A stretch of DNA of 64,000 bases. Origin: Costus lasius. Lineage: Eukaryota > Streptophyta > Magnoliopsida > Zingiberales > Costaceae. Below, piece after piece: positions 34,782-46,351 of the stretch. The DNA lies in the NCBI GenBank assembly GCA_027563935.2, contig CM050454.1, positions 6,166,001-6,230,000 on the forward strand. The letters run 5' to 3'. Both the position numbers and the translations under genes were made by a program. Each line of letters begins with the position of its first letter. The first letter of the stretch is position 1. The notes beneath the pieces are model-generated. The model did no database searches, had not been told where the DNA came from, and saw only the letters and a list, made by a program, of their open reading frames with translations.

Positions 34782-35412
34782 TTGCTTCAAACAAAATTGA
34801 AAGGCCCCGATGCTTCATCTGTTCGGCCTGGCCCATCAGCACTCGGGCATCACGGCATTCTCTCTATATATATACGTACGTATAGTCTTATTTTTTTTCC
34901 TTTTGATGGAATTTCGCAATTCACCTTTCGGGACTCCACCCCTGTCACCTGCCACACGCCGGAGGACGCCACCCCCGGCACCCGACGCACCCGATGCGCC
35001 CCCAGCACTCACCAAACGCCGGAGGATGCCACCCCCGGCACTCGACGAACCCGACGCACCGCCGGCATACGCGGTAATCGTACATAGCACCACTTCTGCC
35101 GCCAGCGTTATCACAACCGTGATTACGTCTACTCCTATTGCCTCCAACTTAGGCACGGTAACCTTCCCCGCCGGCGGCACAGTCGCGACCATCAGCACCA
35201 ACGCCGAAACAACCTCTACCGTAGTGCCACCCTCTGGAAAGGCCACAGCATTTATCACCCCAGACAGGGAAGCAATTGCCACTACCTCGGCCTCCAGGAC
35301 CATGGCAGCTATCAATGCTTCAGGAAAAGTAACTGCAACCGCAGCAGTTTCTGGCACGGTGACGGTGAAAATATCCCCGGACGGAAACGGGATGACAACT
35401 ATTTGTCCCTAA
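34782..35412. other. Unidentified open region, long frames on both strands
   Basis: The plus strand is open at 34810-35412 (200 codons) and the minus strand at 34836-35357 (173 codons). The plus translation is Thr/Ala/Ser/Pro-rich; the minus is Val/Ala/Gly-rich. Two 60-bp units at 34957 and 35017 encode RRRTPPPAPDAPDAPP-like repeats. I recognise no family on either strand. It may be old coding sequence or biased composition. It lies just upstream of a receptor-kinase exon scrap, but no link can be shown. Confidence 0.3.
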
Positions 35413-35592
35413 AAACTTCCGGTAGCAATGGCCAGCAAAACTCATGCGATTTAAGAAGTGTATAGACGATAGTGCCTTTTAAAATTTGCCAAAACTTTCT
35501 CGTTGAATATAGTTTTCTTGTTTCTTGTTGAATATCCTACTTTTCTTGTTTCTTGTTGAATATCTAGTTTCTTGGCTATTTCGCCGAGCTTG

Positions 35593-35670
35593 AGGATGCA
35601 GGTGGCATTCGGCGTGGAGCAAGCGATGGAGTTGCTGCACTTGAGGTTGAAAGAAATCATAGACGCTATC
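35593..35670 (+). pseudogene. Receptor-like kinase exon fragment
   Basis: The frame MQVAFGVEQAMELLHLRLKE parallels VVFGVALAMEFLHSRLNE in the kinase pseudogene at 62490-62560, with clear nucleotide similarity over about 75 bp. It is the alpha-E helix segment before the catalytic loop of a plant receptor-like kinase. No other kinase motifs are found nearby; it is a scrap, possibly from the same duplication history as the right-hand pseudogene. Confidence 0.6.
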
Positions 35671-35938
35671 TTCGGCGTCTCCCTTTCTCCTTTAAAACCT
35701 GAAGCGGAGGCACCGGGAGGGGGATGGAGCGGAGAGAGGACCCAGAGAGGCGAGACGTTGTGCGGGTAGAAGAGAGATCAAGAGAGCGCTGAGAGCTTTG
35801 GTGAGTCAGCGGCGAGCGTTGCTGCCGACGAGATTGAGGTCAACGAGAGAGGTAGGGGTTTTTGTACTTGTCTTTGAAAAGTAATAAAAGACAAAAGTTT
35901 TCCCCTACATATGTTGTATTTCCCGACGGCATCATCTT

Positions 35939-36011
35939 CCCGAGTCCGGCAAGTCCTCTGTGTCTCATCTTCTCCTTCCTCACCATCGTCAAAGACGGTC
36001 CTTAGAGGTGG
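35939..36011. repeat. Second copy of the 439-bp block, part 1
   Basis: It matches 1-75 (CCCGAGTCCGGCAAGTCCTC onward). It is interrupted at 36012 by an LTR insertion. Its last five bases, GGTGG, correspond to GGCGG at 37472-37476, a target duplication with one substitution. Confidence 0.85.
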
Positions 36012-37471
36012 TGATGACATGCAAATATATGATATATCGTGACTTAATTTTATGTTTATTTAAAAGTAAAATGCATGTTTTGTCTCATTTATTTGCTTAA
36101 ATGCTTCATATTCTTTAGAGTCTTCACTTTTGCTTGGTTTTATTGAAATATAGGGATTTCATCCTAAAATCAATGGAATTTGGAAGATCTGAAGATATGG
36201 AATGATTCCTCATGATGAGACGAGGCTACACATCGAATTTCAGCTCAAACGGAGTTCTCTATGCTCTTCACGGGCATGGCCGTGTATCCATGCACGGCCG
36301 TGTATGCACCTGCACTTTCAGATTTTTGACGAGGCATTCACGGGCACACCCGTGAATCCTTGCACGGCCGTGAAGAGCAATTTTTCCAAAAAAATAAAGT
36401 CGTCGAGCCATACACGGGCACGACCGTGTATTGTCCCGCCCAATTCGACAGGCATCCGGTTTTTTGCTCATAACTTACTATTTTGGGAGCAGAATTTGCT
36501 AAAACTTTGTGGAGATCTTCCTAACTTGGATACACACGTTTTGGGACCATAATCATCGGCTTTAATTAGGCGGTTGGGGAGAATGAGCAAAAATGGCGAC
36601 AACCTAGTGTTTGGGGCGATTTTCTTGACGAAAACACTATTCCGGCATGATTTCTTCTCAGTTCCGACAAAGATCATCGTGCTGGACCCTCTCCTATCAA
36701 GGATCTACCTCTCCCCCTGGTTTGATTTGATTTGTATGAGAGATTTGATATATTTCGTAATGAATCTTGTAGCGTAAACTCTCTTTTCGGGGTTTGGGTG
36801 TAGTCCACTGTAAGATGTTGAATATTAATGCTTGATTAATATATTCTCTTATTTACCTTTGTTCTTATTCATGTCTAGGAAGTTTTCATTCATGTTTATG
36901 TACTGGTCATACATGTGCATGTTTTAGATGTTGTGGGAAAGACTGAGAGGTGAACCACAATCATCGGATCCCCTAGACTGGACTGGTGATTTCGGCCACG
37001 AGAGTTGTTGAAATCACTTGAGGAACCATAATTCTTCACAGAACCCATTGGGTCCACTTAACCCGGTATGCCATGAGAGTAGGAGACTTAGGTTAAGTCA
37101 GATACCGGACCGTGTCCTGAGAGGGAGCGTGTCTGTACCTTAGGAAGAATTACCTTAAGAACATAGATAAAAACTTATCTAAAATATCAACACTAAATTT
37201 CTGCATGCTTCAGTACGGTGAAACCCAATACCCCAATTTTTCTAATAGACTTAAAACCCCGATTGCTTATTTTTTGCTCTGCTTGTTCTTAATTTGCTTC
37301 AGTTTAATTACTTGCATTAGGACATTAGTCACTTCCTATTTAATTGTCAACATAGCTATTGATTAACTGATCAGTTAGTACTTGACCCCTAGTCCTCGTG
37401 GGATCGATACTTTTTATTACGTGATAGACCGTGCACTTGCGGTAGCAGCCTATCAAGTTTAGGCCCTATCA
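36012..37471 (+). mobile_element. Athila/Tat-like LTR remnant (near-solo LTR)
   Basis: It begins TGATGACATGCAAATATATG, like the LTR at 37529, and runs to CCGTGCACTTGCGGTAGCAG then CCTATCA, a normal LTR end at 37454. It continues 17 bp more (AGTTTAGGCCCTATCA) before the GGCGG duplication. AGTTT is also how the internal region starts after the LTR at 37529, so this looks like one LTR plus a few internal bases joined to the last bases of the second LTR by deletion, not a clean solo LTR. It carries CACGGCCGTG palindromes. Confidence 0.85.
36268..36440. repeat. CACGGCCGTG palindrome cluster in LTR
   Basis: Repeats such as TTCACGGGCATGGCCGTGTA, GCACGGCCGTGTA, TTCACGGGCACACCCGTGAA and CACGGCCGTGAA occur within 170 bp. 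They have the same design as the TTACGGCCGTAA clusters of the neighbouring families. Confidence 0.8.
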
Positions 37472-37528
37472 GGCGGCGGCTTCCAGGCAATTGTGACGAG
37501 GGCTGAGGGGAGGAGCCTCTCTGCCTGC
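37472..37528. repeat. Second copy of the 439-bp block, part 2
   Basis: It corresponds to about 70-122 of the left copy (GACGAGGGCTGAGGGGAGGA). It ends with CCTGC, the target duplication of the Athila element that follows. Confidence 0.85.
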
Positions 37529-39074
37529 TGATGACATGTATTTATATCATATATTTAGTACACTTTTACCATCAATTATCTCTCTTTACTAAGGTATTTT
37601 CATATATTTTGGCATAAATTTCTTTGTTTGTTCGGAATCTTCACCTTTCTTTACTTTTATTATATTTCAGGTGAAAACGATTACAAATTGATAGATTTTG
37701 GTGAATCCAAGCACATGGATGAACTTTACAAGTCAAGACAAAGTTGTCCATAAAATTTTATGGAGATTAGAATTTGTTTAGAAAATACGGCCCCCCGTAA
37801 AAATTATTACAGCTGTATTTTCAAGCGTACAGAAAGAATTACAGCCACACCCATAATTTCCATCGTGGCCACATAAATTTACAACAGAATGTTTTACGGC
37901 CATGGGCGTGAAAGATTTTATGGCCGTAAATTTATTCAAGCAAAAATACGGAATTTAATAGAAGGTTTCACGGCCGGGTGTGAAAAGTTTTACGGCCGTA
38001 ATTCTATTGGGTTACAATTCTAGTTTTCAACAGAAGATTTCACGGCCGCCCGTGAAAATATTTACGGCCGTAATGTTTTCCGCCAGTTTCGGATTTGACT
38101 TCGTTTTTCATCCGATTCGATCCGTTTTCGAGCCAAATTTTGGGAAAACCCTAATACAAGTATGGGGAACTATTTAAGAAAGCTTCGGGCCGAGTTTGAG
38201 AACTTTTTGGTCAATTTTCAAGTGGAATTTGGGGAAGAGGCAAAAGCTAGGGTAGAAAGCGGCGACCGGCGATTTTACACGGAGAAAGCTTCTATTTCAA
38301 GGATTCTTGGCGATGATCTTTATCAGGAAACATTGATCATTGTCTTCCTTTGTCTCTTTTCGTGTTATTTTGCCAATTTGTAATCAAAACATGGATTTTT
38401 ATACCGTGAACGTGTTCAACATGCCAGCGTAAACTTTTAATCAGGATTAAGGGCGTAACCCCTCTTTGTTTTCATGACTTGACTGTTTTATATCATCTTA
38501 TGAAGTTATTTACTCTTGTTAGATTTAATTATTGTTGTATTAATCACATGATAATTACTGACCATGATTCTCATGTCATAGATGTCTCAAGAAATACTGA
38601 AAAGTGAATTGAGACATCGGATCTACAATACTTGGACAAGTCAATTTGAACATGAGAGTAGTTTGAATTGACTTGAGGGATCTTCAGATTTATCAAGAGC
38701 TCATCGGGTTTATCTCGAGTTAATAACCACGAGAGTAGGAGATTAATTCGGATAAACACCGGATTGTACTACTGAGAAGGGGCAATCTGTACATACAGAT
38801 AAATCCCCTTCAACATAGTAAATCCTTCTTGAGATATCTTTAATTTTAATAAGTCATGAGACATAGAGTGGTGAACCTTAAATCCTGATTTTTCATAAAT
38901 TGATTACAACCAGCCTATTAATTGCTTCTTCGTTCTTTTTAGTAGTGATAAAGATCATTTTCTTTCTGATTTGTCTTGCTAACTATTCTAAGTAAGAATC
39001 AGTACTTAGCCATTGGTCCCTGTGGGATCGATATTTTATTGCTTCGATTGTCCGTGCACTTGTGGGACACATCA
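37529..39074 (+). repeat. 5' LTR of the Athila-type element
   Basis: 1546 bp, TGATGAC...CACATCA. It has a palindromic array at about 37790-38085. By eye it is about 94-96% identical to the 3' LTR outside the hAT insertion. Confidence 0.93.
37790..38085. repeat. TTACGGCCGTAA palindromic array, about 72-bp period
   Basis: Units of the form TTCACGGCCGCCCGTGAA followed by TTTACGGCCGTAA recur; the TTCACGG anchors at 37967 and 38039 are 72 bp apart, with a TTTTACGG-led unit near 37892 in the same phase. Each unit contains two imperfect palindromes. The same array is in the 3' LTR (about 54955-55250). Confidence 0.85.
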
Positions 39075-39080
39075 AGTTTT

Positions 39081-39098
39081 TGGCACCGTTGTCGGGGA
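39081..39098 (+). other. Primer binding site, tRNA-Asp type
   Basis: TGGCACCGTTGTCGGGGA differs at two positions from TGGCGCCGTTGCCGGGGA, the complement of the 3' end of plant tRNA-Asp that is usual in Athila and Tat lineages. It starts 6 bases after the LTR. Confidence 0.85.
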
Positions 39099-39225
39099 CC
39101 AATTTCACTAATATTGATTCAATCCAAGAATTGATAGACTAGACTTTTGTTTTCTTTTTTAATTCTGTTTTGTGTTCCCTTCTTGAACCTATTCTCAATC
39201 TTTTCTTTTCAGTTTAATTTGTTGA

Positions 39226-40696
39226 TTGTTTATGCCCAGGTGTTTTAGAAAGCTATTTGAGGAAGATCCGGAACCAGAACACACATTTTGCTTGCGCAGA
39301 AAACAATTAGCAAAGGAGACCAAAGAATCCAAGATGGGTGATGCAAACCCGCAACCGAGAACTCTTAAGGACTATGCAAATCCAAATTATCAAGGAGTCC
39401 GCTCTAGCATTGCTCGCCCCAACATCGAGGCAAACAACTTCGAAATTAAGCCATCTTTACTCTCCATGGTTCAGCAGAACCAATTTGGAGGACTACCTTC
39501 TGAGGATCCTAATATGCACCTTTCAATATTTCTTGAATACTGCGATACCTTAAAAATGAATGGTGTTTCTAGCGATGCCTTGAGACTAAGATTATTTCCC
39601 TTTTCTCTTAGGGATAGGGCTCTACATGGCTGCATTCAAAATCTCCAGGTTCCATAATGACTTGGGAGGAGCTATCTAATGCCTTTCTTGCACAATACTT
39701 TCCTCCGAGTAAGACTGCTCATCTAAGGAACCAGATCACGAACTTTGTTCAGAGGGAAGGAGAATCACTATACGAGGCATGGGACCGATTTAAGGAGCTT
39801 CAGAGGATGTGTCCACATCACGGCCTTGAGAAGTGGATATTAGTCCATACTTTCTATAATGTACTTAATTATAATACTTGTATGTCAGTTGATGTTGTCG
39901 CCGGTGGAGCAATCATGAATAAAAGCGTGGACGATGCGATTAATCTGTTTGAGGAGATGGCTTTGAATCATTGTCAATGGGTAAGTGAGAGAGGACCTTC
40001 TGCTAAGGCGTCAGGTAAGTATGATTTAGACGCTATCACTTCGCTTGTCGCCAAGGTTGATTCTTTGACCTATAAAATTAACTCTTTGAATATTAATTAT
40101 GTCACGGTTAATGCTATCTCATGTGAGATTTGTGGCAATGCATGACATAATACAGAGGATTGTCAGTTAGGAATTTCTACTCAGGGGGAGTGCAATTCTG
40201 AACAAGCAAATGCAATTGGGAACTATAATGGGAGACTTCAGAATGACCCATACTCGAGTAGTTACAACCCTGGTTGGAGGAACCATCCCAACCTTTCTTG
40301 GAAGAGCAATCAAAATCAAAATCAAGCACCCCAGAACAACAATCGACAACCCTCTAATTTTCAGCCAAGGCAGTATAACCAACCTCCAACACCCCAAAAG
40401 TCCAACTTTGAGGTTATGATGGAGAACTTCATTGCCTCACAGTCCAAGCAAAATGAAAGGTTCATACAATAATTTGAGAAGCAGGATGATAACTTCAGAC
40501 ATGTCAATGAGTCTATCACTATCAAGAATCTCAGCTTTGAGATGGAGTCTATGAAGACACATCAAAGGATGCTAGAAACACAGATAGCCCAACAGGCTAG
40601 CTCTTCAAGCAGGCCTACAGGAAGACTACCGGGGAAACCAGAGATAAACCCACGCGAACACTGCAATGCCATTACCACACACAGTGGGAAACAGTT
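39226..40696 (+). pseudogene. Athila-type gag (capsid/nucleocapsid), frameshifted
   Basis: The frame at 39226-39657 contains RTLKDYANPNYQG and FEIKPSLLSMVQQNQFGG, the Athila gag start. A frameshift near 39625-39645 is needed to continue into WEELSNAFLAQYFPPSKTAH and REGESLYEAWDRFKELQRMC (39657-40145), the capsid region. A CCHC-like knuckle CEICGNA...HNTEDC is cut by a TGA at 40143. A further stop, TAA, occurs near 40471 in the Gln-rich region. Translation would continue into NAITTHSGKQLE before the solo LTR inserted at 40702. Gag normally assembles the cytoplasmic particle; this copy cannot. Confidence 0.9.
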
Positions 40697-40701
40697 GGAG
40701 G

Positions 40702-42909
40702 TGTTGGTGTATATGCCCTTAAGACCAATGTATGGACATGGTCAGGCATTGGTTGAATGTACTTTGATAGAACTATTACTCTTTATATAGGCATGGTCGT
40801 TATTATGCAGACTTCTCTACCTGCGTTGATGTATTGAGTTGCATAAATAATGTCCCAGGAGTTTGGATTGGATCCATTCTCATAAGCTATCCCCAAACAA
40901 GGTACCTTAGCAGATATGGGACAGCTTTGGTACATGTGAGACTGGTGTATGGGCTGGTTAGGTGCGGGGCACAGTAACGCAGACATACAGGTGCATTGGA
41001 TGCACTGGAGTGATCCAACGTGAGGATTGACTTGTCTAGTCAACAAGTCAATCTCACATGCAAGAGGTTTTGCATTGATCCTTAGACTTGAGGTATTCAT
41101 GTCTAGACTTGATGATGGGCATGCTTTAATATAGTCTTACGTCTCTCTGTAATTGGGAGACCAAAATGACTGTTATTGGGCATGTCATAAGTCACGTAGA
41201 GACATGAATGACCAATAGTAGGATTTGCCCCTTCCTTCTGAGGAAGCATGATATCCACCTCGGGGCGCCCCACTTTATTGGTGCATGACAGGAGAGTGTG
41301 ACCACACTTGTTGAGTCATGACCAATGCATTAGATAATAAACTTGAGACTAATCCAATGGCAGGATATCAGTTTAGGCAAAGGGATCTATAATGCAATAG
41401 GAATCCTCGTTGCTTGTTAGGAGTTGTTGCCATAATGACTTAAGTCCTATGACATGGGTTGCCATAGTCATATGGATCCTACGGGGTCACACGCAATAGA
41501 CTCTTGACGTTGCTTTAATTAGAAGCCTTATGATCAAGTTATTGGATAACTTGGATCAATTTGGAAGATTTCATCAGCGCCAATGGGCCTGATGAGTTGG
41601 AAGAAAGTTATTGGAGCCAAACTTCATTTTTGGCAGGTTGACCCGAAATTGACCTAGATTGGTCACATTTGGATTAGGGTTGCATTGGATTGGATCCAAT
41701 GGCTTAATCAACCCATATCATGAAGTTTGGGCTAGCTCATTATCCAATGAGGCCCAATAATAAGTTGTCATGAAGAGGGAATTGGCTTAAAGGTTATAAT
41801 GGGGAGAAACCCAACCCCATTGGCGCCTAGGGGCATAATGGGGTATGGGTGGCATAAATTGCTTCCTTTGGAAGGAAGTGGCGCCTCCCCCTTCATCCTT
41901 TGATGGTATCTTGCCTCTAAGGCAAGTCTTGGGGCTGATATGGCTTGATGGCTCTTTTGGAAAGAGCTCGGGCGCATATGGATAGTAGGGTAAGGTATAT
42001 GGTAATGTCTTGGAGACTTACCTTACCTCAAACCCTAATTTCTCCCAAGACACCACCCTAGTCGAATTCCTCATGCTTGTTGCGCCTAGCCCTTCTCCTT
42101 AGATAGAATACATGCCCCTAAGGCATGTCTTGGGCTGATATGGCCATTGGGCAAATTAGGATAGGTTGAATGAGGTTTATGGTAAAGTCTTGGAGACTTT
42201 CCTTACCTCAAGACTTCTTTATCCTAGCCGCCCACTTGGCATGATCCTAGCCATTTCCCTAGTCGCCTCTAGTCCTATTTATAGGACCCATTGTCGCCCC
42301 CTCTTGGGAGGGCTCTCAAAAAAAGACGTGGAGTCTCATACACAAGGAGGCGTGGAGGTTTAAGGAGGCGACAACTTGAGAGCTTGGAGCTCTCCTTCTT
42401 CATCTAAGAGCGCAACCTTCTTCCTTCTTATAACCACCAGATCTTCTTCTCTATCTCTTCTTTGCGCAAGGAGTCTTTGTGCTTGGTGGCGTTTTCTTGC
42501 CACAAGCCCTCTTCGTTCCTTGACCATAGGCGCACCTTGGAGGTGGCGCAAGCAAAGAAGAAAGGGGAAGCCCTTGGCGGCATCTTCCTTATCCCCTCCT
42601 TGGCGCAAGTTCTTTTGAAGTGGCGCAAGTGAGGTGAAGGCTTGATTCTCTTCCCGAGGCTAGCACCAAGCGTGGAAGGGAGCAACGATCAAGGAGTCGA
42701 CGCGTGGATACTTGTAGAGGACGAGCACTTGAGCGTCTTCAACTTGGCACCTTCATCCTAACAAGCAATAGAGGTACTAACCCTAACACATCCTTGTGTT
42801 CTCTCTCTCACATGGATCCTTGGGAAAGGAATGTGTTTCGGGTGTAATGCTTCTTCCGTTGCGTCCTGGGACTGCAAAAATTTTAAATTACACCCGGCAT
42901 TCCCCAACA
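40702..42909. mobile_element. Solo LTR (2.2 kb) nested in gag-pro, GGAGG target duplication
   Basis: It begins TGTTGGTGTATATGCCC and ends CATTCCCCAACA, with inverted TGTTGG/CCAACA tips. GGAGG flanks it at 40697-40701 and 42910-42914. Excising it rejoins the gag-protease reading frame (...SGKQLE then EPKAPDV...). No coding domains, primer site or polypurine tract are seen, so it is a solo LTR. The lineage is not certain; the tips suit copia elements. The GC-richer tail (about 42350-42740) has overlapping spurious frames. Confidence 0.92.
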
Positions 42910-42914
42910 GGAGG

Positions 42915-43660
42915 AACCCAAAGCACCAGATGTTACACAAGAGCAAGCGGAGCAGAATTCTGAATCTACAGAGGAGGAAGGAAAGGAAGGAGAAACAACT
43001 GTGCAAGAAAGAGAGCCAGAGCCAGAGCCAGTTTATGTACCACCACCTCCCTACAGACCACCAGTACCTTTCCCTCAGAGATTGGCAAAGGCTAAAATTG
43101 ATAAGCAGTTTGGTAAATTTTTGGAGGTCCTTAAGAAACTCTACATTAATATACCCTTCATTGACGCTTTGTCACATATGCCTTCTTATGCCAAGTTTTT
43201 GAAAGAGATTTTATCCAACAAGAGGAAATTGGAGGAGCATGGGACGGTCGCACTTACTAAAGAGTGCAGCGCTATAATCCAGAACAAGCTGCCACCTAAG
43301 CTTAAGGATCCAGGGAGTTTTTCCATCCCTTGTTTAATTGGTGATGTGTCTATTGACCATGCTTTGTGTGATCTAAGGGCTAGTGTCAGCTTGATGCCAC
43401 ATTCTGTATGCAAAAAGCTAGACATAGGAGATGTGAAGCCCACCTCTGTTTCACTCCAATTAGCAGACCGCTCTGTCCGGCATCCAGTAGGTATTTTAGA
43501 GGATGTGCCCATAAAGGTTGGTAAATTCTTTGTACCTACCGATTTTGTTGTCCTCTAAATGGAGGAAGATTCTAGACTTCCCATTATATTAGGTCGACCC
43601 TTTTTGGCGATAGCTGGAGCCATGATAGATGTTAAGAATGGGAAGCTCACTTTTAAGATA
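42915..43660 (+). pseudogene. Athila-type aspartic protease region of gag-pol
   Basis: After an acidic Glu-rich linker (QEREPEPEPVYVPPPPYRPP), LPPKLKDPGSFSIPCLIG then DVSIDHALCDLRASVSLMP matches the retroviral-type protease of Athila elements. The catalytic triad, normally D-L-G-A-S, reads D-L-R-A-S here. LPIILGRPFLAIAGA, the family's ILGRPFL motif, follows after a TAA at 43556-43558. With the altered active site and the stop, the protease is inactive. Confidence 0.9.
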
Positions 43661-44997
43661 GCAGAAGAGTCTGTAGATTTTGACCTGAACAAAAATTTAA
43701 AGAAACCTTTTTTTGCAAGGTCTTGTTGCAGCATAGAAGTCTTGGAAGATACTTCACCGATGACCATGAGTACCAGGATGAGCAAGGACCCTCTGGAAGT
43801 ATGTCTCGTTGAAGCTGATAGCAGCGAGGAAGAGGAGGAAGTAAGTCTATACTTAGCATTACTAAATTCTGCACTACCATTTGAGCCAAAGAAGCAAACA
43901 GAAGGACACTTGATTTTACAAGAAGGTAAACAGGGAGATGCAAAGAGGTATGATTTTAAAATGCTCCCAAATAACCTTAGGTATGAATTTCTTGGAGAGA
44001 ATGCTACATGTCCTGTAATAATTAATGCAAATCTTGATTCTAGACAGACTATTAGATTGTTAAATGAGCTTCGGCAACACAAGAAAGTGATTGGTTATGC
44101 TATTGATGACATCAAGGGAATTAATCCTTCTGTTTGTATGCACAGGATTCTTTTGGAAGAAGGTAGCAAGTCATCAATCGAGTTCCAGAGAAGGCTCAAC
44201 CCGAATATGAAAGAAGTAGTGAAGAAAGAAGTTCTAAAGCTCCTTGATGCCGGGGTGATCTATCCCATCTCAGATAGCCAGTGGGTGAGCCCAGTTCATG
44301 TGGTGCCGAAAAAGGGAGGAATTACCGTAGTGAAGAATGAAAATAACACTATTATCCCGACAAGAACGGTAACGGGGTGGCGGATGTGCATCGACTATTG
44401 GAAGTTGAATGCTGTTACCCGAAAAGATCACTTCCCCCTTCCTTTCATTGACCAGATGCTTGAGCGTCTAGCATGTAATTCATATTTCTGTTTTCTTGAC
44501 GGATATTCTGGTTTCTTTTAGATCCCCATTCACCTAGAGGTCCAGGAGAAGACGACGTTCACATGTCCTTATGGAACCTTTGCATACCGCCACATGCCTT
44601 TCGGGCTCTGCAACGCACCGGCTACATTTCAGCGTTGCATGATAGCGATTTTCTCTGATTTGATTGAGGATATAATGGATGTGTTCATGGATGATTTTTC
44701 GGTTTATGATTCTAATTTTGAGACTTGCCTATCTAATTTGTCGCGAGTATTGCAACGTTGTGAAGAATTTAATTTGGTTTTAAATTAGTAAAAGTGTCAT
44801 TTTATGGTAAATGAAGGTATTGTTTTAGGGCACTTAATTTCTAACCGTGGTATTGAAGTGGATAAGGCAAAGGTAGAGGTAATTGAGAAACTACCTCCAC
44901 CGTCTTCTGTTAAGGGAATTAGAAGTTTTCTTGGTCACGCTGGCTTCTATAGGCGTTTTGTTAAGGATTTTTCAAAAATTGCTAAGCCTCTCACTTT
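43661..44997 (+). pseudogene. Athila-type reverse transcriptase, 5' part, with stops
   Basis: RT motifs in order: LLDAGVIYPISDSQWVSPVH, CIDYWKLNAVTRKDHFPLPF, YFCFLDGYSGFF, then after a TAG at 44519-44521, TTFTCPYGTFAYRHMPFGLC, NAPATFQRCM and the catalytic VFMDDFSVY near 44680. Two adjacent stops (TAG TAA at 44786-44791) sit where LNWEKCHF is normal. GIVLGHLISNRGIEV and FYRRFVKDFSKIAKPLT follow. The Harbinger transposon then splits the gene at 44998. Except for lesions the catalytic core is complete. The enzyme would copy element RNA into cDNA. Confidence 0.92.
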
Positions 44998-46351
44998 GGG
45001 CCCATTTGGATGCAGCTGCCCGCCCGCGTTTGCGTTTGCGGGCAGCCAAACGCTGGAAGCAGAGCTGTTTGTCGACCGGCTTCTCAGTTGCAAAGTGAGA
45101 AGCTCTACTGTGCTCCCGAAGCCACTCGACGGGTGCTTATGAAGAGAGAAAGCGGCTGCCTGGCTACAGTGGCAGCCGCTCGCATCTTTCCATCTTCGCG
45201 TCTTTTGTCATCGCCTTCACTGCTTCAGGGCCGCCGCCGCCTCCGGCCGACACCTCAGCCTTGGACGATCGTACGGCCTTTCCCGTTGTTCCCTTTGTTT
45301 TATTTCCTCATTAGGGCTAACTCTCATCCTCTTCGATCAATCCGCCTCTTCTCCCCCGTTTGCGGCTTCGCCTCTCGCCGATCGCCCCTCCACGAACTCT
45401 CGCCGGAACTGGAACTTGAAGCCTTTCGATCGCCGCTCCAAAACATCGCCCCTACATGATCTTGTCTGCCAACACCTCGCCTCCACCTCTAGTCGACGCC
45501 ATTCGCCTCCAGCTGCCGCGAAGCTCCATCACCGCCAAGCCCTTCCAGCCGCCATTAGTGAGGAGCCAGCTACCGCCTGTAGAGAAGCTCCATCGACGGT
45601 GAAATTTTTGTGTAAGGATTATGCTTCAGTTAGGTTTTTAAGATTTTGTTATCCATGTCTCTAAATCTTGCTTCAGTTACTTGATCCTTGTTGTAAGAAA
45701 TGGTTTGTGAAGCATCTGATGATTTTGTTATCCTTGTTCTAAGAAATGGTTTGTTACTTGATCCTTCACAAACACATAAGTTCCATGGTTTGTGAAGCAT
45801 TTGATGGAACAAGTTAATTTAACTTGTCTACTTAGATTGATTAAGGATTCCTGATTAATCAATCTAGCGTTTCGTCAATCACTCGATTCCTGACTAGTCA
45901 ATATAACTTGTCTTACATCAATCCATGCATACAAAACTTTCAGGAGCCGAGGTTTGCTTAGATGTTACTTTCAGGATCACATGGGATGAGATGACCTTCT
46001 TCCACCCAAATGTCGGGTTGTGCATAGTGGGTGGGTGGGTGAAATTATCATTTTCTATTGTATTTGTTGTCTGACCATGATACCACTTAATTAGTTAGTG
46101 GACTCTTGATTTTTGTTATTAATATAAGGAGGTTAATAACTTGTACACTATGAAAGGAGTGCAACTCAATTCCAATCATGAAAAACCATTGTCATTGAAA
46201 GATGCTTGCAAACGTTTTGTCTAGGAATGTCAAGTTTATGTACTTGTTACTTGCAAACTTGATTGAATATTATATGCGTTGACTGCTAGTTTATTAACTC
46301 AATTCCATTTTTCATTAAATTGTACTCTTTTGGTCTATGTTCAAGATTCAA

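Noticed and set aside
34836..35357. Val/Ala/Gly-rich minus-strand frame as a membrane or cell-wall protein
   Set aside because: Composition alone, with an equally open opposite strand; no signal peptide or motif allows a call.
42360..42685. Overlapping frames on both strands near 42.4-42.7 kb
   Set aside because: They lie wholly inside the solo LTR nested in gag-pro and show no family resemblance.
45010..45664. 149-codon frame at the left of the Harbinger element as a third transposon gene
   Set aside because: No domain; it starts inside the terminal and subterminal repeats, is GC-biased leader-like sequence, and PIF/Harbinger systems need only the two proteins already found.
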